Source: an uncultured Spartobacteria bacterium
GTDB lineage: Bacteria; Verrucomicrobiota; Verrucomicrobiia; Chthoniobacterales; Chthoniobacteraceae
Direction: 5' to 3'
DNA length: 64,000 nucleotides
Assembly (NCBI GenBank): GCA_903933715.1
Contig: CAIZLD010000019.1
Location: 1-64,000 of the forward strand
In this document: in pieces, positions 33,834 to 44,323 of the stretch
Position numbering within the stretch: the stretch's first letter is position 1
Layout of the letters: each line of letters opens with the position of its first letter
Program-made: the position numbers and the translations under genes
Notes under the pieces: model-generated
Told to the model about the DNA's origin: nothing
Databases searched by the model: none
The model's input: the letters and a program-made list of their open reading frames with translations, nothing else

Positions 33834-34949
33834 ATGGTTAAAAGAATCCTGATCACAGGAGGAGCGGGCTTCGTGGGTTCTCACTTGGCAGACGAATTGT
33901 TGTCGCACGGCTACGAAGTTCGCATTCTGGACAACCTGACCCCCCAGGTGCATTCCAGGAACGAGCGACCGCAATACTTGAATGACGGAGCTGAACTCGT
34001 GATCGGAGATATCCGCGATCCCGAGACGGTTATCCGCGCGCTGGATGATGTTGACGCGGTGTTTCATTTCGCCGCCGCGGTGGGAGTCGGTCAAAGCATG
34101 TACCAGATCGCTCATTACACGAGCGTGAATTGCAACGGAACCGCCGTATTGCTTGAAGCGCTGACCAAGAAAAAAGTTGAACGCCTGATCGTCGCATCGA
34201 GCATGAGCATCTACGGCGAGGGGGTCTACTGTTTACCGGACGGCGCCCGGGTGGAAGCGCGCGAACGCTCGCTGGCGCAGCTTTCATTGCGCGATTGGGA
34301 GATACGGGACAACCATTCCAATCCGCTTCAACCGGCTCCGACTCCCGAAACCAAAACTCCGGCAATCCCTTCAGTTTACGCGATTACAAAATACCAGCAG
34401 GAACGGATTTGCCTCACCACGGGGCAGGCTTACGGGATTCCCACCGTGGCGCTCCGGTTTTTTAATATCTTCGGAACCCGTCAGGCGCTTTCAAACCCCT
34501 ACACCGGCGTGCTCGCCAACTTCGCCTCCCGTCTCATGAATGATCACGCTCCGCTCATCATGGAGGATGGACGCCAGCGGCGCGATTTCGTGAACGTCAG
34601 GGATGTTGTGCGGGCATGCCGGCTCGCTTTGGAATCCCCGGCGGCAGCCGGAATGGCTTTTAACATCGGGAGCGGCCAAAGCCATACCGTGCTGGAAATT
34701 GCGAGAGCCATGGCGCGGATTCTGGGCAAGGAAAGCATCGAACCGGAAATCACGGGCGACTACCGGAAAGGGGATATCCGCAACTGTTTCGCCGATATTT
34801 CAATGGCGAGATCCATTCTAGGTTATGCACCACAAATCGGTTTCGACGAAGGGTTGAGCGAGCTTGCTCAATGGCTGGAAGGCCAATCCGCGGTCGATTG
34901 CGTCGCCCGGGCAAGAGAGGAACTCGTCACGCGAGGATTGACCTTATGA
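33834..34949 (+). CDS. NAD-dependent epimerase/dehydratase (extended SDR), first gene of the glycan operon
   Basis: A 371-residue extended SDR. The Rossmann motif ITGGAGFVGSHLADELL (about 6-22), the DNLT acidic turn, a serine pair in VASSMSIYGEG and the YxxxK catalytic pair in VYAITKYQQE mark a nucleotide-sugar epimerase or dehydratase. An insert of about 40 residues rich in Arg/Glu (around ARVEARERSLAQLSLRDWEI) precedes the active-site Tyr. The next gene overlaps its stop by 4 bases. It opens the 17-gene run. Confidence 0.88.
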   Translation: MVKRILITGGAGFVGSHLADELLSHGYEVRILDNLTPQVHSRNERPQYLNDGAELVIGDIRDPETVIRALDDVDAVFHFAAAVGVGQSMYQIAHYTSVNCNGTAVLLEALTKKKVERLIVASSMSIYGEGVYCLPDGARVEARERSLAQLSLRDWEIRDNHSNPLQPAPTPETKTPAIPSVYAITKYQQERICLTTGQAYGIPTVALRFFNIFGTRQALSNPYTGVLANFASRLMNDHAPLIMEDGRQRRDFVNVRDVVRACRLALESPAAAGMAFNIGSGQSHTVLEIARAMARILGKESIEPEITGDYRKGDIRNCFADISMARSILGYAPQIGFDEGLSELAQWLEGQSAVDCVARAREELVTRGLTL

Positions 34950-35983
34950 AACCCGTTCTCATCACCGGCGGAGCTGGCTTTATTGGAACCAATCTCGCGT
35001 TACGGCTGATCTCGCTGGGGTTACCGGTCATCATCTACGACAATCTTTCCCGATGCGGCGTGGAAAAAAATGTCGAATGGCTGCGGGCGCAACGAAGCCC
35101 CCTTCTCAATATTGTGACGGCCGACACCCGCGACCGGAAGAACCTGGAGATTGCGGCGTCCCATGCCTCCGCAGTATTTCATTTTGCCGCGCAGGTTGCG
35201 GTGACGACCAGCCTCGCCTCGCCCGAGTTTGATTTCGATGTGAATGTTCGAGGCACCTTGAATCTGCTCGAAATTCTGAGGGAAATGCCGAATCCGCCGC
35301 CGCTCATTTTCACCTCGACAAACAAAGTCTACGGGAGCCTGCCGGGAGTGGATCTTCGAATCCAAGGGACCCGCTACGAACCGCTGCACCCGATGATCCG
35401 GGCCGAGGGGGTCAGCGAAGATCAAGGGCTGGAGTTCTATAGCCCTTATGGTTGCTCGAAGGGAGCGGCGGATCAGTACATTTTAGATTATGCGCGCAGC
35501 TTCGGCATCCCGGCGGTCGTCTTCCGGATGAGCTGCATTTACGGGCCGCATCAGCACGGAAACGAGGACCAGGGATGGCTCGCGCATTTTTTGATCCGGT
35601 CGATTCAAGGCGATCGCATCATTCTCTACGGAGACGGCCGGCAAGTCCGGGACATTCTGTTTGTGGATGATCTGGTCGAGGCGTTATTGCTCGCCAAAGA
35701 GAAGGCTTATGCGCTCTCCGGCCATGCGTTCAACATCGGCGGCGGCCCTCTTAACTCGACCAGTCTCCTGGAACTGATCGGTCTGATTGAAAAGCTCCGC
35801 GGGGTTCCGCCCTGCGTCGAAATGGCCGATTGGCGCATTGGCGACCAACGCTACTATGTCAGCAACTGCGCCAAATTTCAAAACGCAACCGGGTGGTATC
35901 CGTCCGTCAGTATTCCTGACGGCGTACGGCGAATTTACGACTGGCTAAAAAATCCGCCACCTCACCCGTATCCGGCCAAATAA
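34946..35983 (+). CDS. NAD-dependent epimerase, CDP-paratose 2-epimerase-like
   Basis: A 345-residue extended SDR with ITGGAGFIGTNLALRL, the serine position in FTSTNKVYG, YxxxK in YGCSKGAAD (Y-G-C-S-K) and a substrate region MSCIYGPHQHGNEDQGWLAH that strongly resembles CDP-paratose/tyvelose epimerases. It probably inverts a hydroxyl on a nucleotide-activated sugar. It overlaps the upstream SDR gene by 4 bases, so the two probably act in one sugar pathway. Confidence 0.85.
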   Translation: MKPVLITGGAGFIGTNLALRLISLGLPVIIYDNLSRCGVEKNVEWLRAQRSPLLNIVTADTRDRKNLEIAASHASAVFHFAAQVAVTTSLASPEFDFDVNVRGTLNLLEILREMPNPPPLIFTSTNKVYGSLPGVDLRIQGTRYEPLHPMIRAEGVSEDQGLEFYSPYGCSKGAADQYILDYARSFGIPAVVFRMSCIYGPHQHGNEDQGWLAHFLIRSIQGDRIILYGDGRQVRDILFVDDLVEALLLAKEKAYALSGHAFNIGGGPLNSTSLLELIGLIEKLRGVPPCVEMADWRIGDQRYYVSNCAKFQNATGWYPSVSIPDGVRRIYDWLKNPPPHPYPAK

Positions 35984-35986
35984 TTC

Positions 35987-37000
35987 ATGAACTCAAATCT
36001 CCCTCAATCTGCTCGGACAAGCCCAAAGCGCGCTGCATCTGCCACCATGTTGGCTGCCCAGATTGCCGCTCCGGGGCAGATCGAAATGCAATGTGTGAAC
36101 ATCCCGGAACCCGGGCCTGGGCAAGTCCGCGTCCGCCTGGAGGGGTGCGGCGTTTGCGCTTCCAACATTCCGGTATGGGAAGGAAAACCGTGGTTCGAAT
36201 ACCCCATTGATCCGGGTGCGCCGGGACACGAAGGTTGGGGCCGAATCGATGCGGTGGGTGCGGAAGTAAGCGGTTTTTCACCGGGTGACCGCGTGGCAAT
36301 GCTATCGGGCCATGCCTATGCCCAATACGATATCGCGCCTGCCACGTCGGTTTTGAAATTGCCCCCGGAATTCGACAAGGCGCCGTTCCCCGGGGAGCCG
36401 CTCGGTTGTGCGATGAATATTTTCCGCCGCAGCGGTATCAGAGCGAACAGCACGGTCGCGATCGTCGGAATCGGTTTCCTCGGCGCAATCCTCACGCGAC
36501 TGGCCAGTGAAGCCGGGGCGCGGGTGATCGCGGTTTCACGGCGGCCGGATTCGCTGGCGTTTGCCGAGCGGATGGGAGCCTGCAAAACGGCCTGCTTGGA
36601 CGATGAGAATGAACTCCGGGAACTGGTTCGCTCGGCAACCGATGGCAGGCAGTGCGAGGTGGTGATCGAAGCGACGGGAAAGCAGCGCCCGCTCGATCTC
36701 GCAGCCGAGTTCACCTGCGAGCGCGGACGGCTGGTCATTGCGGGATACCATCAGGATGGCCCCAGGCAAATCGACCTACAGCTTTGGAACTGGCGAGGGC
36801 TCGACGTGATCAACGCCCACGAACGCGACACTTCCGTTTACGTGGACGGGATGCGGCTCGCCATCGACGCCGTGCAACGCGGAATCCTCGATCCGTCGCC
36901 CCTCTTTACTCACAAATTCCCGCTCAACCAACTGGGCGACGCTCTCAACATGACAGCCCAGCGTCCCCCGGGATTTATGAAGGCATGGATCACCCTCTAA
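35987..37000 (+). CDS. Zinc-type medium-chain alcohol/polyol dehydrogenase
   Basis: A 337-residue MDR enzyme. The catalytic zinc region reads CGVCASNIPVWEG and GAPGHEGWGRID. The four-cysteine structural zinc lobe of classical members is absent, and the usual Ser-Asp after the Cys is Ser-Asn. The NAD-binding turn is AIVGIGFLGAILTRLAS. An alcohol or sugar substrate is likely. A 20-residue N-terminal extension precedes the conserved start at the Met of MLAAQIAAP (36047), so the true start could be there. Confidence 0.8.
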   Translation: MNSNLPQSARTSPKRAASATMLAAQIAAPGQIEMQCVNIPEPGPGQVRVRLEGCGVCASNIPVWEGKPWFEYPIDPGAPGHEGWGRIDAVGAEVSGFSPGDRVAMLSGHAYAQYDIAPATSVLKLPPEFDKAPFPGEPLGCAMNIFRRSGIRANSTVAIVGIGFLGAILTRLASEAGARVIAVSRRPDSLAFAERMGACKTACLDDENELRELVRSATDGRQCEVVIEATGKQRPLDLAAEFTCERGRLVIAGYHQDGPRQIDLQLWNWRGLDVINAHERDTSVYVDGMRLAIDAVQRGILDPSPLFTHKFPLNQLGDALNMTAQRPPGFMKAWITL

Positions 37001-37004
37001 GCAA

Positions 37005-38117
37005 ATGAGCCTCCCCTCCCCTCCAAAGCGCGTCTTGATGACGGCCGACACTCTCGGCGGTGTCTGGAATTACGCATTGGAGCTGGCCCGCGCATTGCAG
37101 CCTTACGGAACGGAGATCACGCTGATGACGATGGGAGCCCGGCTCTCGCGTGAGCAATGGCAAGATGTCAGCCATCTGCAAAACATCCAATGGATCGAAA
37201 CTGATTTTCGCCTCGAATGGATGGATGACCCGTGGCGGGACGTCGATGCCGCTGGCGAGCGGCTTTTGGAACTCGAAGCAAGCGTTGCACCGGATATCGT
37301 GCATCTCAACGGATACGCGCATGGCTCATTGGCGTGGCATAGTCCCGTATTGATGGTCGCGCACTCCTGCGTGCTTTCCTGGTGGCAGGCGGTGCATCGC
37401 GAAGCCGCTCCGCTTCGATATCGCCAATATCAGGAACGCGTTTCGGATGGGCTCCAATCGGCTGGAATGGTCGTCGCCCCGACCCAGGCGATGCTTTCAA
37501 GTTTGGCTGAAAATTATCAATTCTCGGGGCCGGCCAAAGTGATTTTTAATGGAACCCGAGACCATGGGGTTGCCGCTGAAACAAAGGAGCCGTTCGTCAT
37601 GGCGGCGGGCCGGCTCTGGGACGAGGCCAAAAACTTCACGATACTCAACCGTCTGGCACCGCGCCTGAAATGGCCGATCCGTATCGCCGGAGACCCTGGC
37701 CATCCGAATGGATCTCGTCGGAATTTTGAAAATCTGGTCTGCTGCGGGCTGCTTTCATCCGAGATGCTCGCGGGCGCTTTGAAAAGAGCCTCCATCTACG
37801 CCCACCCGGCTCTTTATGAACCGTTCGGTCTTTCGGTTCTCGAAGCCGCGTTCAGCGGATGCGCTCTCGTCCTGGGGGATATTCCAAGCTTGCGCGAGGT
37901 CTGGGAGAACGCGGCGGTTTTTGTTTCGCCGCAGGATGAGTACGCCATTGAACGCGGGATCTCCCGATTGATCGACTCCCCTGCTTTGTTGCGTGAAATG
38001 GGGGGCCGCGCGCGCCAAGCGGCACTCCGGTATTCAACGGCTACCATGGCCGCCAATTATGTAGCCACTTATTCTGAGCTGATGGAGTCACGCCTGCACA
38101 AGGAGGTGGCCCGATGA
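37005..38117 (+). CDS. GT4-family glycosyltransferase
   Basis: A 370-residue GT-B enzyme. The N-terminal acceptor domain has TADTLGGVWNYALELARAL, and the C-terminal donor domain has MAAGRLWDEAKNF and the E-x7-E motif YEPFGLSVLEAAFSG. No membrane segment is seen. It starts 4 bases after the dehydrogenase gene and overlaps the next gene by 4 bases. Sugar donor and acceptor are unknown. Confidence 0.88.
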   Translation: MSLPSPPKRVLMTADTLGGVWNYALELARALQPYGTEITLMTMGARLSREQWQDVSHLQNIQWIETDFRLEWMDDPWRDVDAAGERLLELEASVAPDIVHLNGYAHGSLAWHSPVLMVAHSCVLSWWQAVHREAAPLRYRQYQERVSDGLQSAGMVVAPTQAMLSSLAENYQFSGPAKVIFNGTRDHGVAAETKEPFVMAAGRLWDEAKNFTILNRLAPRLKWPIRIAGDPGHPNGSRRNFENLVCCGLLSSEMLAGALKRASIYAHPALYEPFGLSVLEAAFSGCALVLGDIPSLREVWENAAVFVSPQDEYAIERGISRLIDSPALLREMGGRARQAALRYSTATMAANYVATYSELMESRLHKEVAR

Positions 38118-39202
38118 GGATTGTTCTATTTTATCATTCGTTGATTTCGGATTGGAATCACGGAAACGCCCATTTCCTGCGCGGGATTGCCACCGAATTA
38201 TTAAAGCGCGGGCATGATTTGCAAATCTTCGAACCGTTGGATTCTTGGAGCTTAAAAAATCTTGTGAACGATCATGGGACGGCCGCCATCGATCGATTCC
38301 ACGAACGCTATTCTCATCTTTCAAGCACGCGGTACGATCGGTTGGATTTTCCATCGGCGCTCAAGAATGCGGATCTCGTTCTGGTTCACGAATGGAACTC
38401 CCCGGAGCTGGTCCGATGCATCGGGGAGCATCGTCCCAGCAATAGCGTATTGCTTTTTCACGATACACATCACCGGGCCGTGACATGCCCGGAGGCGATG
38501 GCCGATTATGATCTCTCCGGTTACGATGGGGTACTCGCATTTGGCAACGTGATCCGCGAAATTTATCTCCAACGGGGATGGGCGCGCAGGGCATGGACGT
38601 GGCATGAGGCGGCCGATACCAGCGTTTTTCATCCGCTTCCCCGCAACGATAATCCTGGAGACCTCGTCTGGATTGGAAATTGGGGTGATGACGAGCGCAC
38701 CTCCGAATTGGAGGAGTTTCTGATCCGTCCGGTGAAACAACTCGGCCTTAACGCTTGCGTTTACGGAGTCCGCTATCCCCGAAAAGCGAAAGAACGCCTC
38801 GCGCAGGCGGGAATCGAATATCGCGGCTGGTTGCCCAATGACACAGTGCCGGAAATTTTCTCCCAATTTAAGGCCACCATCCATATCCCGCGCCGCCCTT
38901 ATGTGATTTCGCTTCCAGGGATTCCGACCATCCGACCGTTCGAAGCGATGGCATGTGGAATTCCCCTCGTCTCCGCGCCCTGGACCGACTCGGAGCAGAT
39001 GTTCACTGCTGGAAGCGATTTCCTCGTCGCAGCCGATGGCGGCGAAATGGCGGCCCATCTCGCCACGATTCTTAACGATCCGGCCACCGCGAACCGGTTG
39101 GCATCGCATGGCCTGAACACGATCCGCGAACGTCATACATGCGCTCATCGCATTGACGAGTTGCTTGGCATTTATCAGGAGATTACGGGAATCTATGGCT
39201 AA
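38114..39202 (+). CDS. CgeB-like glycosyltransferase, copy 1
   Basis: A 362-residue protein of the CgeB/Glyco_trans_1_2 type (GT-B fold). It opens with FYHSLISDWNHGNAHFLRGI, the same W-x-G-x-A-x3-RG pattern found in the three later copies. A donor-domain signature, RPFEAMACGIPLVSAPW, lies near residue 275. The start at 38114 has AGGAGG upstream. It overlaps the preceding and following genes by 4 and 8 bases. Confidence 0.82.
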   Translation: MRIVLFYHSLISDWNHGNAHFLRGIATELLKRGHDLQIFEPLDSWSLKNLVNDHGTAAIDRFHERYSHLSSTRYDRLDFPSALKNADLVLVHEWNSPELVRCIGEHRPSNSVLLFHDTHHRAVTCPEAMADYDLSGYDGVLAFGNVIREIYLQRGWARRAWTWHEAADTSVFHPLPRNDNPGDLVWIGNWGDDERTSELEEFLIRPVKQLGLNACVYGVRYPRKAKERLAQAGIEYRGWLPNDTVPEIFSQFKATIHIPRRPYVISLPGIPTIRPFEAMACGIPLVSAPWTDSEQMFTAGSDFLVAADGGEMAAHLATILNDPATANRLASHGLNTIRERHTCAHRIDELLGIYQEITGIYG

Positions 39203-40283
39203 AGGATTGAATATCGCTTTTTTTGGCTCGAGCCTGCTTTCGTCCTATTGGAACGGCGCTGCGACTTATTACCGGGGCATTCTCCGGGCGCTAAATCAAC
39301 GCGGGCATCGCGTTACGTTTTACGAGCCGGATGCTTACGACCGCCAGCAACACCGTGATATCTCCGAACCCCCGTGGGCACGGGTCGTTGTTTACGAAAA
39401 CAGTGCGGATGCGGCTCTGTTGCAGATGGGACGGGCCTACAAGGCGGATATTATCATCAAGGCCAGTGGCGTCGGGGTTTTTGATGAATTGCTGGAATCC
39501 GCAGCGCTCGACCAAAAAACGGGGTCGAACGCCATTGTTTTTTGGGATGTTGATGCCCCTGCAACCTTGGATCGCATCACCAAAAATCATCACGATCCAT
39601 TCCGGGCGAAAATCCCCTGCTACGATTTGATCCTGACGTATGGCGGCGGCGATCCGGTACGGAATGCTTACAAGCAATTGGGCGCGCGCGACTGCAACCC
39701 GATCTATAATGCCCTCGACGAATCGACTCATTTCCCGGTGGACCGCAACATGCGGTTCGAAAGCACTCTCGCCTTTCTGGGAAACCGGCTTCCCGACCGG
39801 GAGTCGCGCGTTGAGGAGTTTTTCTTCCGCGCGGCGCAGAAGCTGCCGGAAAAGGAATTCCTGCTCGGGGGCAGCGGTTGGCAGGATAAACCGATGCCGG
39901 CTAACGTTCGATACCTGGGGCATGTCCCGACAACGCAACATAACGCGTTTAATTGCTCACCGCTCGCCGTGCTCAACATCAGCCGCGAAAGCATGGCGCA
40001 ATACGGCTTCTCGCCCGCTACCCGCGTGTTTGAAGCGGCAGGCGCCGCCTCCTGCATCATCTCGGATCAATGGGTTGGGATTGAGCAATTTTTTGAGCCG
40101 GACAAAGAGATTCTCGTCGCTCGGGATGGTGCCGAGGTGGCCGAACAGTTACGCAACCTTTCGCCCCGGCGCGCCCGCGAAATCGGGCAAGCTGCCCATC
40201 GGCGTGTTGGAGCGGAGCATACCTATGCCCATCGCGTTCTGGAATTGGAACGACTTCTCACCGGCATCACCCCAACCCTATGA
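39195..40283 (+). CDS. CgeB-like glycosyltransferase, copy 2
   Basis: A 362-residue paralogue beginning IAFFGSSLLSSYWNGAATYY with an N-terminal Rossmann-like half. Its C-terminal half has VLNISRESMAQYGFSPATRV and FEAAGAASCIISDQW. The N-R-x-M-A-x-x-G-x-x-P-x-x-R segment is shared with copies 3 and 4 but not with copy 1, so copies 2-4 are closer to one another. The ATG at 39195 lies inside the end of copy 1. Confidence 0.82.
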   Translation: MAKGLNIAFFGSSLLSSYWNGAATYYRGILRALNQRGHRVTFYEPDAYDRQQHRDISEPPWARVVVYENSADAALLQMGRAYKADIIIKASGVGVFDELLESAALDQKTGSNAIVFWDVDAPATLDRITKNHHDPFRAKIPCYDLILTYGGGDPVRNAYKQLGARDCNPIYNALDESTHFPVDRNMRFESTLAFLGNRLPDRESRVEEFFFRAAQKLPEKEFLLGGSGWQDKPMPANVRYLGHVPTTQHNAFNCSPLAVLNISRESMAQYGFSPATRVFEAAGAASCIISDQWVGIEQFFEPDKEILVARDGAEVAEQLRNLSPRRAREIGQAAHRRVGAEHTYAHRVLELERLLTGITPTL

Positions 40284-41374
40284 ACCTTCGAATTGTCATT
40301 CTCGGATTGTCGATCACCTCCTCCTGGGGCAATGGACATGCGACGGTTTATCGCGGTTTGATGAGGGAATTGGCAAAGCGGGGGCACCAGGTGCTTTTCC
40401 TGGAACGGGATAAGCCATGGTATGCCGGAAACCGGGACAGCGCCGCGCCCGCCGAGGGCCACGTCTGCCTTTATCATGGCGTGGAAGATCTCAAGTTACG
40501 TTTTTCAGAAACGATCGAATCGGCTGACTGTGTCATGGTTGGCTCGTATATCCCGGAGGGGATTGCGATTGGAGAATGGATCGCAGAAACCGCGACTGGA
40601 ATCACCGCATTTTATGACATCGATACTCCGGTCACCCAGGCGATGTTATCAGCAGGAAAATGCGAATACCTTTCGCCCGGGCTGATCCCGCGCTATTCCA
40701 TTTATCTCTCGTTCACCGGAGGGCCGATTTTGCAGGAGATCGAGCGAACGTATGGGTCTCCCGATGTGCGGCCGTTCTATTGCTGTGTTGATGCAGATCA
40801 CTATTTTCCGCAACCAGGCGCCAAGCCCTATGACCTCGGCTATATCGGAACCTACAGCCCCGACCGCCAGCAAGGCCTGGAACGTCTGCTCCTCACCCCG
40901 GCAAACGCCAATCCCACCGGCTCGTTCATTGTCGCCGGTCCGATGTATCCAGAGGCGATTCATTGGCCCCGAAACGTGAAAAAGGTGGACCACATTCCGC
41001 CTTCAGAACATCGCGACTTTTACAATTCGCAACGGTTCACGCTCAACATCACCCGACGAGACATGGTGAAGTGGGGCTACTCCCCGAGTGTTCGACTTTT
41101 CGAGGCCGCCGCCTGCGGGGTGCCGATCATCACCGACCATTGGCCTGGGCTCACTGAATTCTTTCAACCCGGGAAAGAAATTCTGACCGCCCATTCGGCA
41201 AAGGAGGTTTTGGACTATTTGCAAGGCATGGCTCCGCAAGATGCACAGGCCATCGCGGAAAGAGCCCGGCTGCGAATCCTGTGCGAACACACTGCCGCCC
41301 ATCGCGCCAGTGAGTTGGAATCAATGATTTTGGAAAAAGGCAATCAAGGCACGATCAGAAAGGAATCCCTATGA
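40280..41374 (+). CDS. CgeB-like glycosyltransferase, copy 3
   Basis: A 364-residue paralogue beginning [20 protein letters not shown]. The middle has [17 protein letters not shown]. The donor-side motif is [20 protein letters not shown], followed by [15 protein letters not shown]. It is closely related to copy 4, with which it shares SSWGNGHAT and [18 protein letters not shown]. It overlaps its neighbours by 4 bases on both sides. Confidence 0.83.
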   Translation: MNLRIVILGLSITSSWGNGHATVYRGLMRELAKRGHQVLFLERDKPWYAGNRDSAAPAEGHVCLYHGVEDLKLRFSETIESADCVMVGSYIPEGIAIGEWIAETATGITAFYDIDTPVTQAMLSAGKCEYLSPGLIPRYSIYLSFTGGPILQEIERTYGSPDVRPFYCCVDADHYFPQPGAKPYDLGYIGTYSPDRQQGLERLLLTPANANPTGSFIVAGPMYPEAIHWPRNVKKVDHIPPSEHRDFYNSQRFTLNITRRDMVKWGYSPSVRLFEAAACGVPIITDHWPGLTEFFQPGKEILTAHSAKEVLDYLQGMAPQDAQAIAERARLRILCEHTAAHRASELESMILEKGNQGTIRKESL

Positions 41375-42492
41375 CAGGCAATACGATTCACCGAAAAATC
41401 CGGGTAGCGATCATCGGCGTTGGCAATTGCGCATCATCCCTGGTCCAAGGGGTTCATTATTATAAAAATGTGCATTCGGGCGAACCGGTCCCCGGACTGA
41501 TGCATCCGATTTTGGGCGGCTATCGCGCGGGCGATATCGAGTTCTCGGCGGCATTTGACGTGAACGAGACCAAGGTGGGGCTGGACCTTTCAGAAGCCAT
41601 TTTTGCCGCCCCCAATAACACCCTTAAATTCTCAGAACCTCCGGCAATGGGAGTTCCCGTTCAACGCGGCCCCGTTCACGACGGGTTGGGACGTTATCTA
41701 AAGGACATCGTTATCATCGCGGATCGAAAGGTCTCAGACGTCTCACGAATCCTTAAAGAAACAGAAACCGACGTCGTGATCTCCTACCTGCCCGTCGGTT
41801 CGGAAATCGCCGCCGCCTGGTATGCCGAACAGGTTTTGGAAGCGGGCTGCGCATTCATCAATTGCATCCCTGTATTTATCGCTTCAAAGCCTGAATGGCA
41901 GCAGCGTTTCGAACAGCGTAATTTGCCGATCATTGGGGATGACATCAAATCCCAGCTCGGCGCGACCATCATCCATCGAATGCTCACGCACCTCTTTCGC
42001 GAGCGCGGCATCGATCTTGAGCGCACATATCAGCTGAATTTTGGAGGCAACACCGATTTCCTCAACATGCTGGAACGCGAGCGCCTGGAATCGAAGAAGA
42101 TTTCCAAAACACAATCGGTCTTAAGCCAGGCGGGATGCAGCCTCGCCGAGGGAAATGTCCACATCGGGCCGAGCGATTACGTCCCCTGGATGCAGGACCG
42201 GAAATTCTGCCATATCCGAATGGAAGGAAATGGCTTCGGCAATGCGCCGATGATTTGCGAGTTGAAGCTCGAAGTTTGGGATTCCCCCAATTCCGCCGGT
42301 GTCGTGATCGATGCCATCCGTTGCGCCATGCTCGCTTTGGACCGGGGGATTGGCGGCCCGCTGATCGGCCCCTGTGCCTATTTCATGAAGTCCCCTCCAC
42401 GCCAGTTTACGGATGAAGAGGCGCGCCGGGGGGTCGAGGCATTTATCCTGGGCGAATCCATGCCGTTATTCCAACCGTCAGCAATCAAATGA
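41371..42492 (+). CDS. ino1: myo-Inositol-1-phosphate (inositol-3-phosphate) synthase
   Basis: A 373-residue NAD-dependent isomerase that turns glucose-6-phosphate into inositol-3-phosphate. The N-terminal Rossmann motif is [20 protein letters not shown]. Catalytic-core signatures are [17 protein letters not shown] and [12 protein letters not shown], and the ending is typical of the actinobacterial/archaeal short form. It lies between CgeB copies 3 and 4 with 4-base overlaps at each end, which argues that the inositol it makes is used by this pathway. Confidence 0.92.
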   Translation: MTGNTIHRKIRVAIIGVGNCASSLVQGVHYYKNVHSGEPVPGLMHPILGGYRAGDIEFSAAFDVNETKVGLDLSEAIFAAPNNTLKFSEPPAMGVPVQRGPVHDGLGRYLKDIVIIADRKVSDVSRILKETETDVVISYLPVGSEIAAAWYAEQVLEAGCAFINCIPVFIASKPEWQQRFEQRNLPIIGDDIKSQLGATIIHRMLTHLFRERGIDLERTYQLNFGGNTDFLNMLERERLESKKISKTQSVLSQAGCSLAEGNVHIGPSDYVPWMQDRKFCHIRMEGNGFGNAPMICELKLEVWDSPNSAGVVIDAIRCAMLALDRGIGGPLIGPCAYFMKSPPRQFTDEEARRGVEAFILGESMPLFQPSAIK

Positions 42493-43577
42493 AAATCGTC
42501 ATTTTCGGATTGGCCATCAGTTCATCCTGGGGCAACGGACACGCGACGTTGTGGCGTGGCCTCTGCAATGCATTGGGCAAGCATTCCCACCATGTCGTGT
42601 TCTTCGAGCGGGACGCGCCTTATTACGCGGAACATCGGGATCTCACTGAAATCCCCGGCGGACGGCTGGTTATTTATCCAAAATGGGACACCGTTTCCGG
42701 CTATGCAAAAAAAGAACTCGCCGATGCAGACGTCGCTATCGTGACCTCGTTTTGCCCGGACGGTCGGGCCGCTTCCGAGCTGTCGCTTTCCTCACAGGCG
42801 CTCCATGTCTATTACGATTTGGACACCCCGGTCACTTTGGATGCTTTCAATACTGGAAAACCGATCCGCTCGATTGGCCCCCGCGGATTGCGCGACTTTG
42901 ATCTGGTCCTCAGCTATACCGGCGGTCGGGCTGTTGCGGAACTGAAGCAAAAGCTGGGCGCACGCCGGGTCGTTCCGCTCTATGGAAGCGTCGATCCTGA
43001 AGTGCATCGTCCTGCCGCCGCTATCGAACGGTTTCGGTCTGATCTCTCCTATCTTGGGACCTATGCGGAAGATCGCCAATCCCGATTGGATGAGCTATTG
43101 TTGGAACCGGCCCGGAGACTTCCAGAAAACGGTTTCTTGATCGGCGGCCCGTTGTATCCCCCAACATTCCCGTGGAAACGGAACATTAGCTATATTCAGC
43201 ATGTTGCTCCGCATGAACACTCCCCTTTTTATTGTTCATCCCGACTGACGCTGAACATCACACGAAGTACGATGGCGGCAATGGGATATTGCCCCTCGGG
43301 ACGCCTGTTTGAGGCAGCGGCTTGCGGTGCGCCAATCCTGAGCGACTCGTGGGAAGGACTCGACGAATTCTTTGAGCCCGGCCGCGATATTTTGACCGCA
43401 TCGGGGGCTGAGGATACGATCAACTCGCTCAACCTGTCCGATCGTGAGCTGGATCAAATCGCAAAATCCGCGCGGGATCGAACGCTTTCCGAGCACACCT
43501 CAGAACAGCGTTCGCGACAGCTTGAGACAATTTTCCAGCACGCTCGAACATCATCCGGCGATCTTATGGAGGTTTGA
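42489..43577 (+). CDS. CgeB-like glycosyltransferase, copy 4
   Basis: A 362-residue paralogue beginning [20 protein letters not shown]. It shares with copy 3 the [13 protein letters not shown] region, the [20 protein letters not shown] segment and the [20 protein letters not shown] and [15 protein letters not shown] donor motifs. The pair probably arose by duplication on either side of, or before insertion of, ino1. It overlaps ino1 by 4 bases. Confidence 0.83.
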   Translation: MKIVIFGLAISSSWGNGHATLWRGLCNALGKHSHHVVFFERDAPYYAEHRDLTEIPGGRLVIYPKWDTVSGYAKKELADADVAIVTSFCPDGRAASELSLSSQALHVYYDLDTPVTLDAFNTGKPIRSIGPRGLRDFDLVLSYTGGRAVAELKQKLGARRVVPLYGSVDPEVHRPAAAIERFRSDLSYLGTYAEDRQSRLDELLLEPARRLPENGFLIGGPLYPPTFPWKRNISYIQHVAPHEHSPFYCSSRLTLNITRSTMAAMGYCPSGRLFEAAACGAPILSDSWEGLDEFFEPGRDILTASGAEDTINSLNLSDRELDQIAKSARDRTLSEHTSEQRSRQLETIFQHARTSSGDLMEV

Positions 43578-43579
43578 TC

Positions 43580-44323
43580 ATGTGGGGCATTATTCCAGCA
43601 GCCGGTTCAGGCAGCCGGATTCAACCTCTGGCATTTTCCAAGGAATTGCTGCCGGTGGGGAGCCGGTTTGATGGAGATGCAGAGCATCCCCGCGCCGTCA
43701 GCGAATACTTGATTGACCGGTTTCTCGCCGGGGGAGCGACTAAACTATGCTTTGTCGTTGCTCCGCAAAAGTCGGATATCCTGGAATATTATGGTGGGGC
43801 GAATCTGCACTCGGCGAGCATCACATTTGTCGTGCAGCCGCATCCTGCCGGGCTGTGCGACGCGCTGTTCCGAGCCGCGCCCCTGATCTCTCGTGAAGAG
43901 ACCGTCGCGGTCGGCTTGCCCGATACAATCTGGTTTCCCGAGGAAGGCTTTTGCGCCCTGCCCGACGACAGGCTGTCGTTTTTACTATTCCCGGTGAAGC
44001 ATCCGGAGCTTTTCGACGTGGTCAAAACCGACGCGTGCAATGCCGTGCTGGAGATTGAAGTGAAGCCGTCCCACCCAAGCTCTCAGTGGGTCTGGGGGGC
44101 TTTCAAAATGCCGGGCACGGTTTTCCATGAAATCCATGCCCTATGGCGCGCCCGAAATTGTTCCGACGAATATATGGGAACCCTTGTCAACGCCTGGATC
44201 ACCGGCGGCGGCTGCGCACAAGGCATACGCGCGGGAACATCTTATGTCGATGTCGGGACTTTGAACGGCTATCGCGAGGCAATCCGGCTCCTTAGCCAAC
44301 CCGAAACAAGGATCGAGTCATGA
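43580..44323 (+). CDS. Sugar-phosphate nucleotidyltransferase
   Basis: A 247-residue GT-A-fold nucleotidyltransferase that would activate a sugar-1-phosphate. It has the signature IIPAAGSGSRIQPLAFSKEL with the catalytic Lys, and AVGLPDTIWFPEEG at the metal site. It is close to the RmlA/RffH-type length without the C-terminal hexapeptide part. The ATG at 43580 is fixed by GGAGG at 43568-43572; a TTG at 43574 is rejected. It probably supplies an activated sugar for the neighbouring glycosyltransferases. Confidence 0.85.
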   Translation: MWGIIPAAGSGSRIQPLAFSKELLPVGSRFDGDAEHPRAVSEYLIDRFLAGGATKLCFVVAPQKSDILEYYGGANLHSASITFVVQPHPAGLCDALFRAAPLISREETVAVGLPDTIWFPEEGFCALPDDRLSFLLFPVKHPELFDVVKTDACNAVLEIEVKPSHPSSQWVWGAFKMPGTVFHEIHALWRARNCSDEYMGTLVNAWITGGGCAQGIRAGTSYVDVGTLNGYREAIRLLSQPETRIES

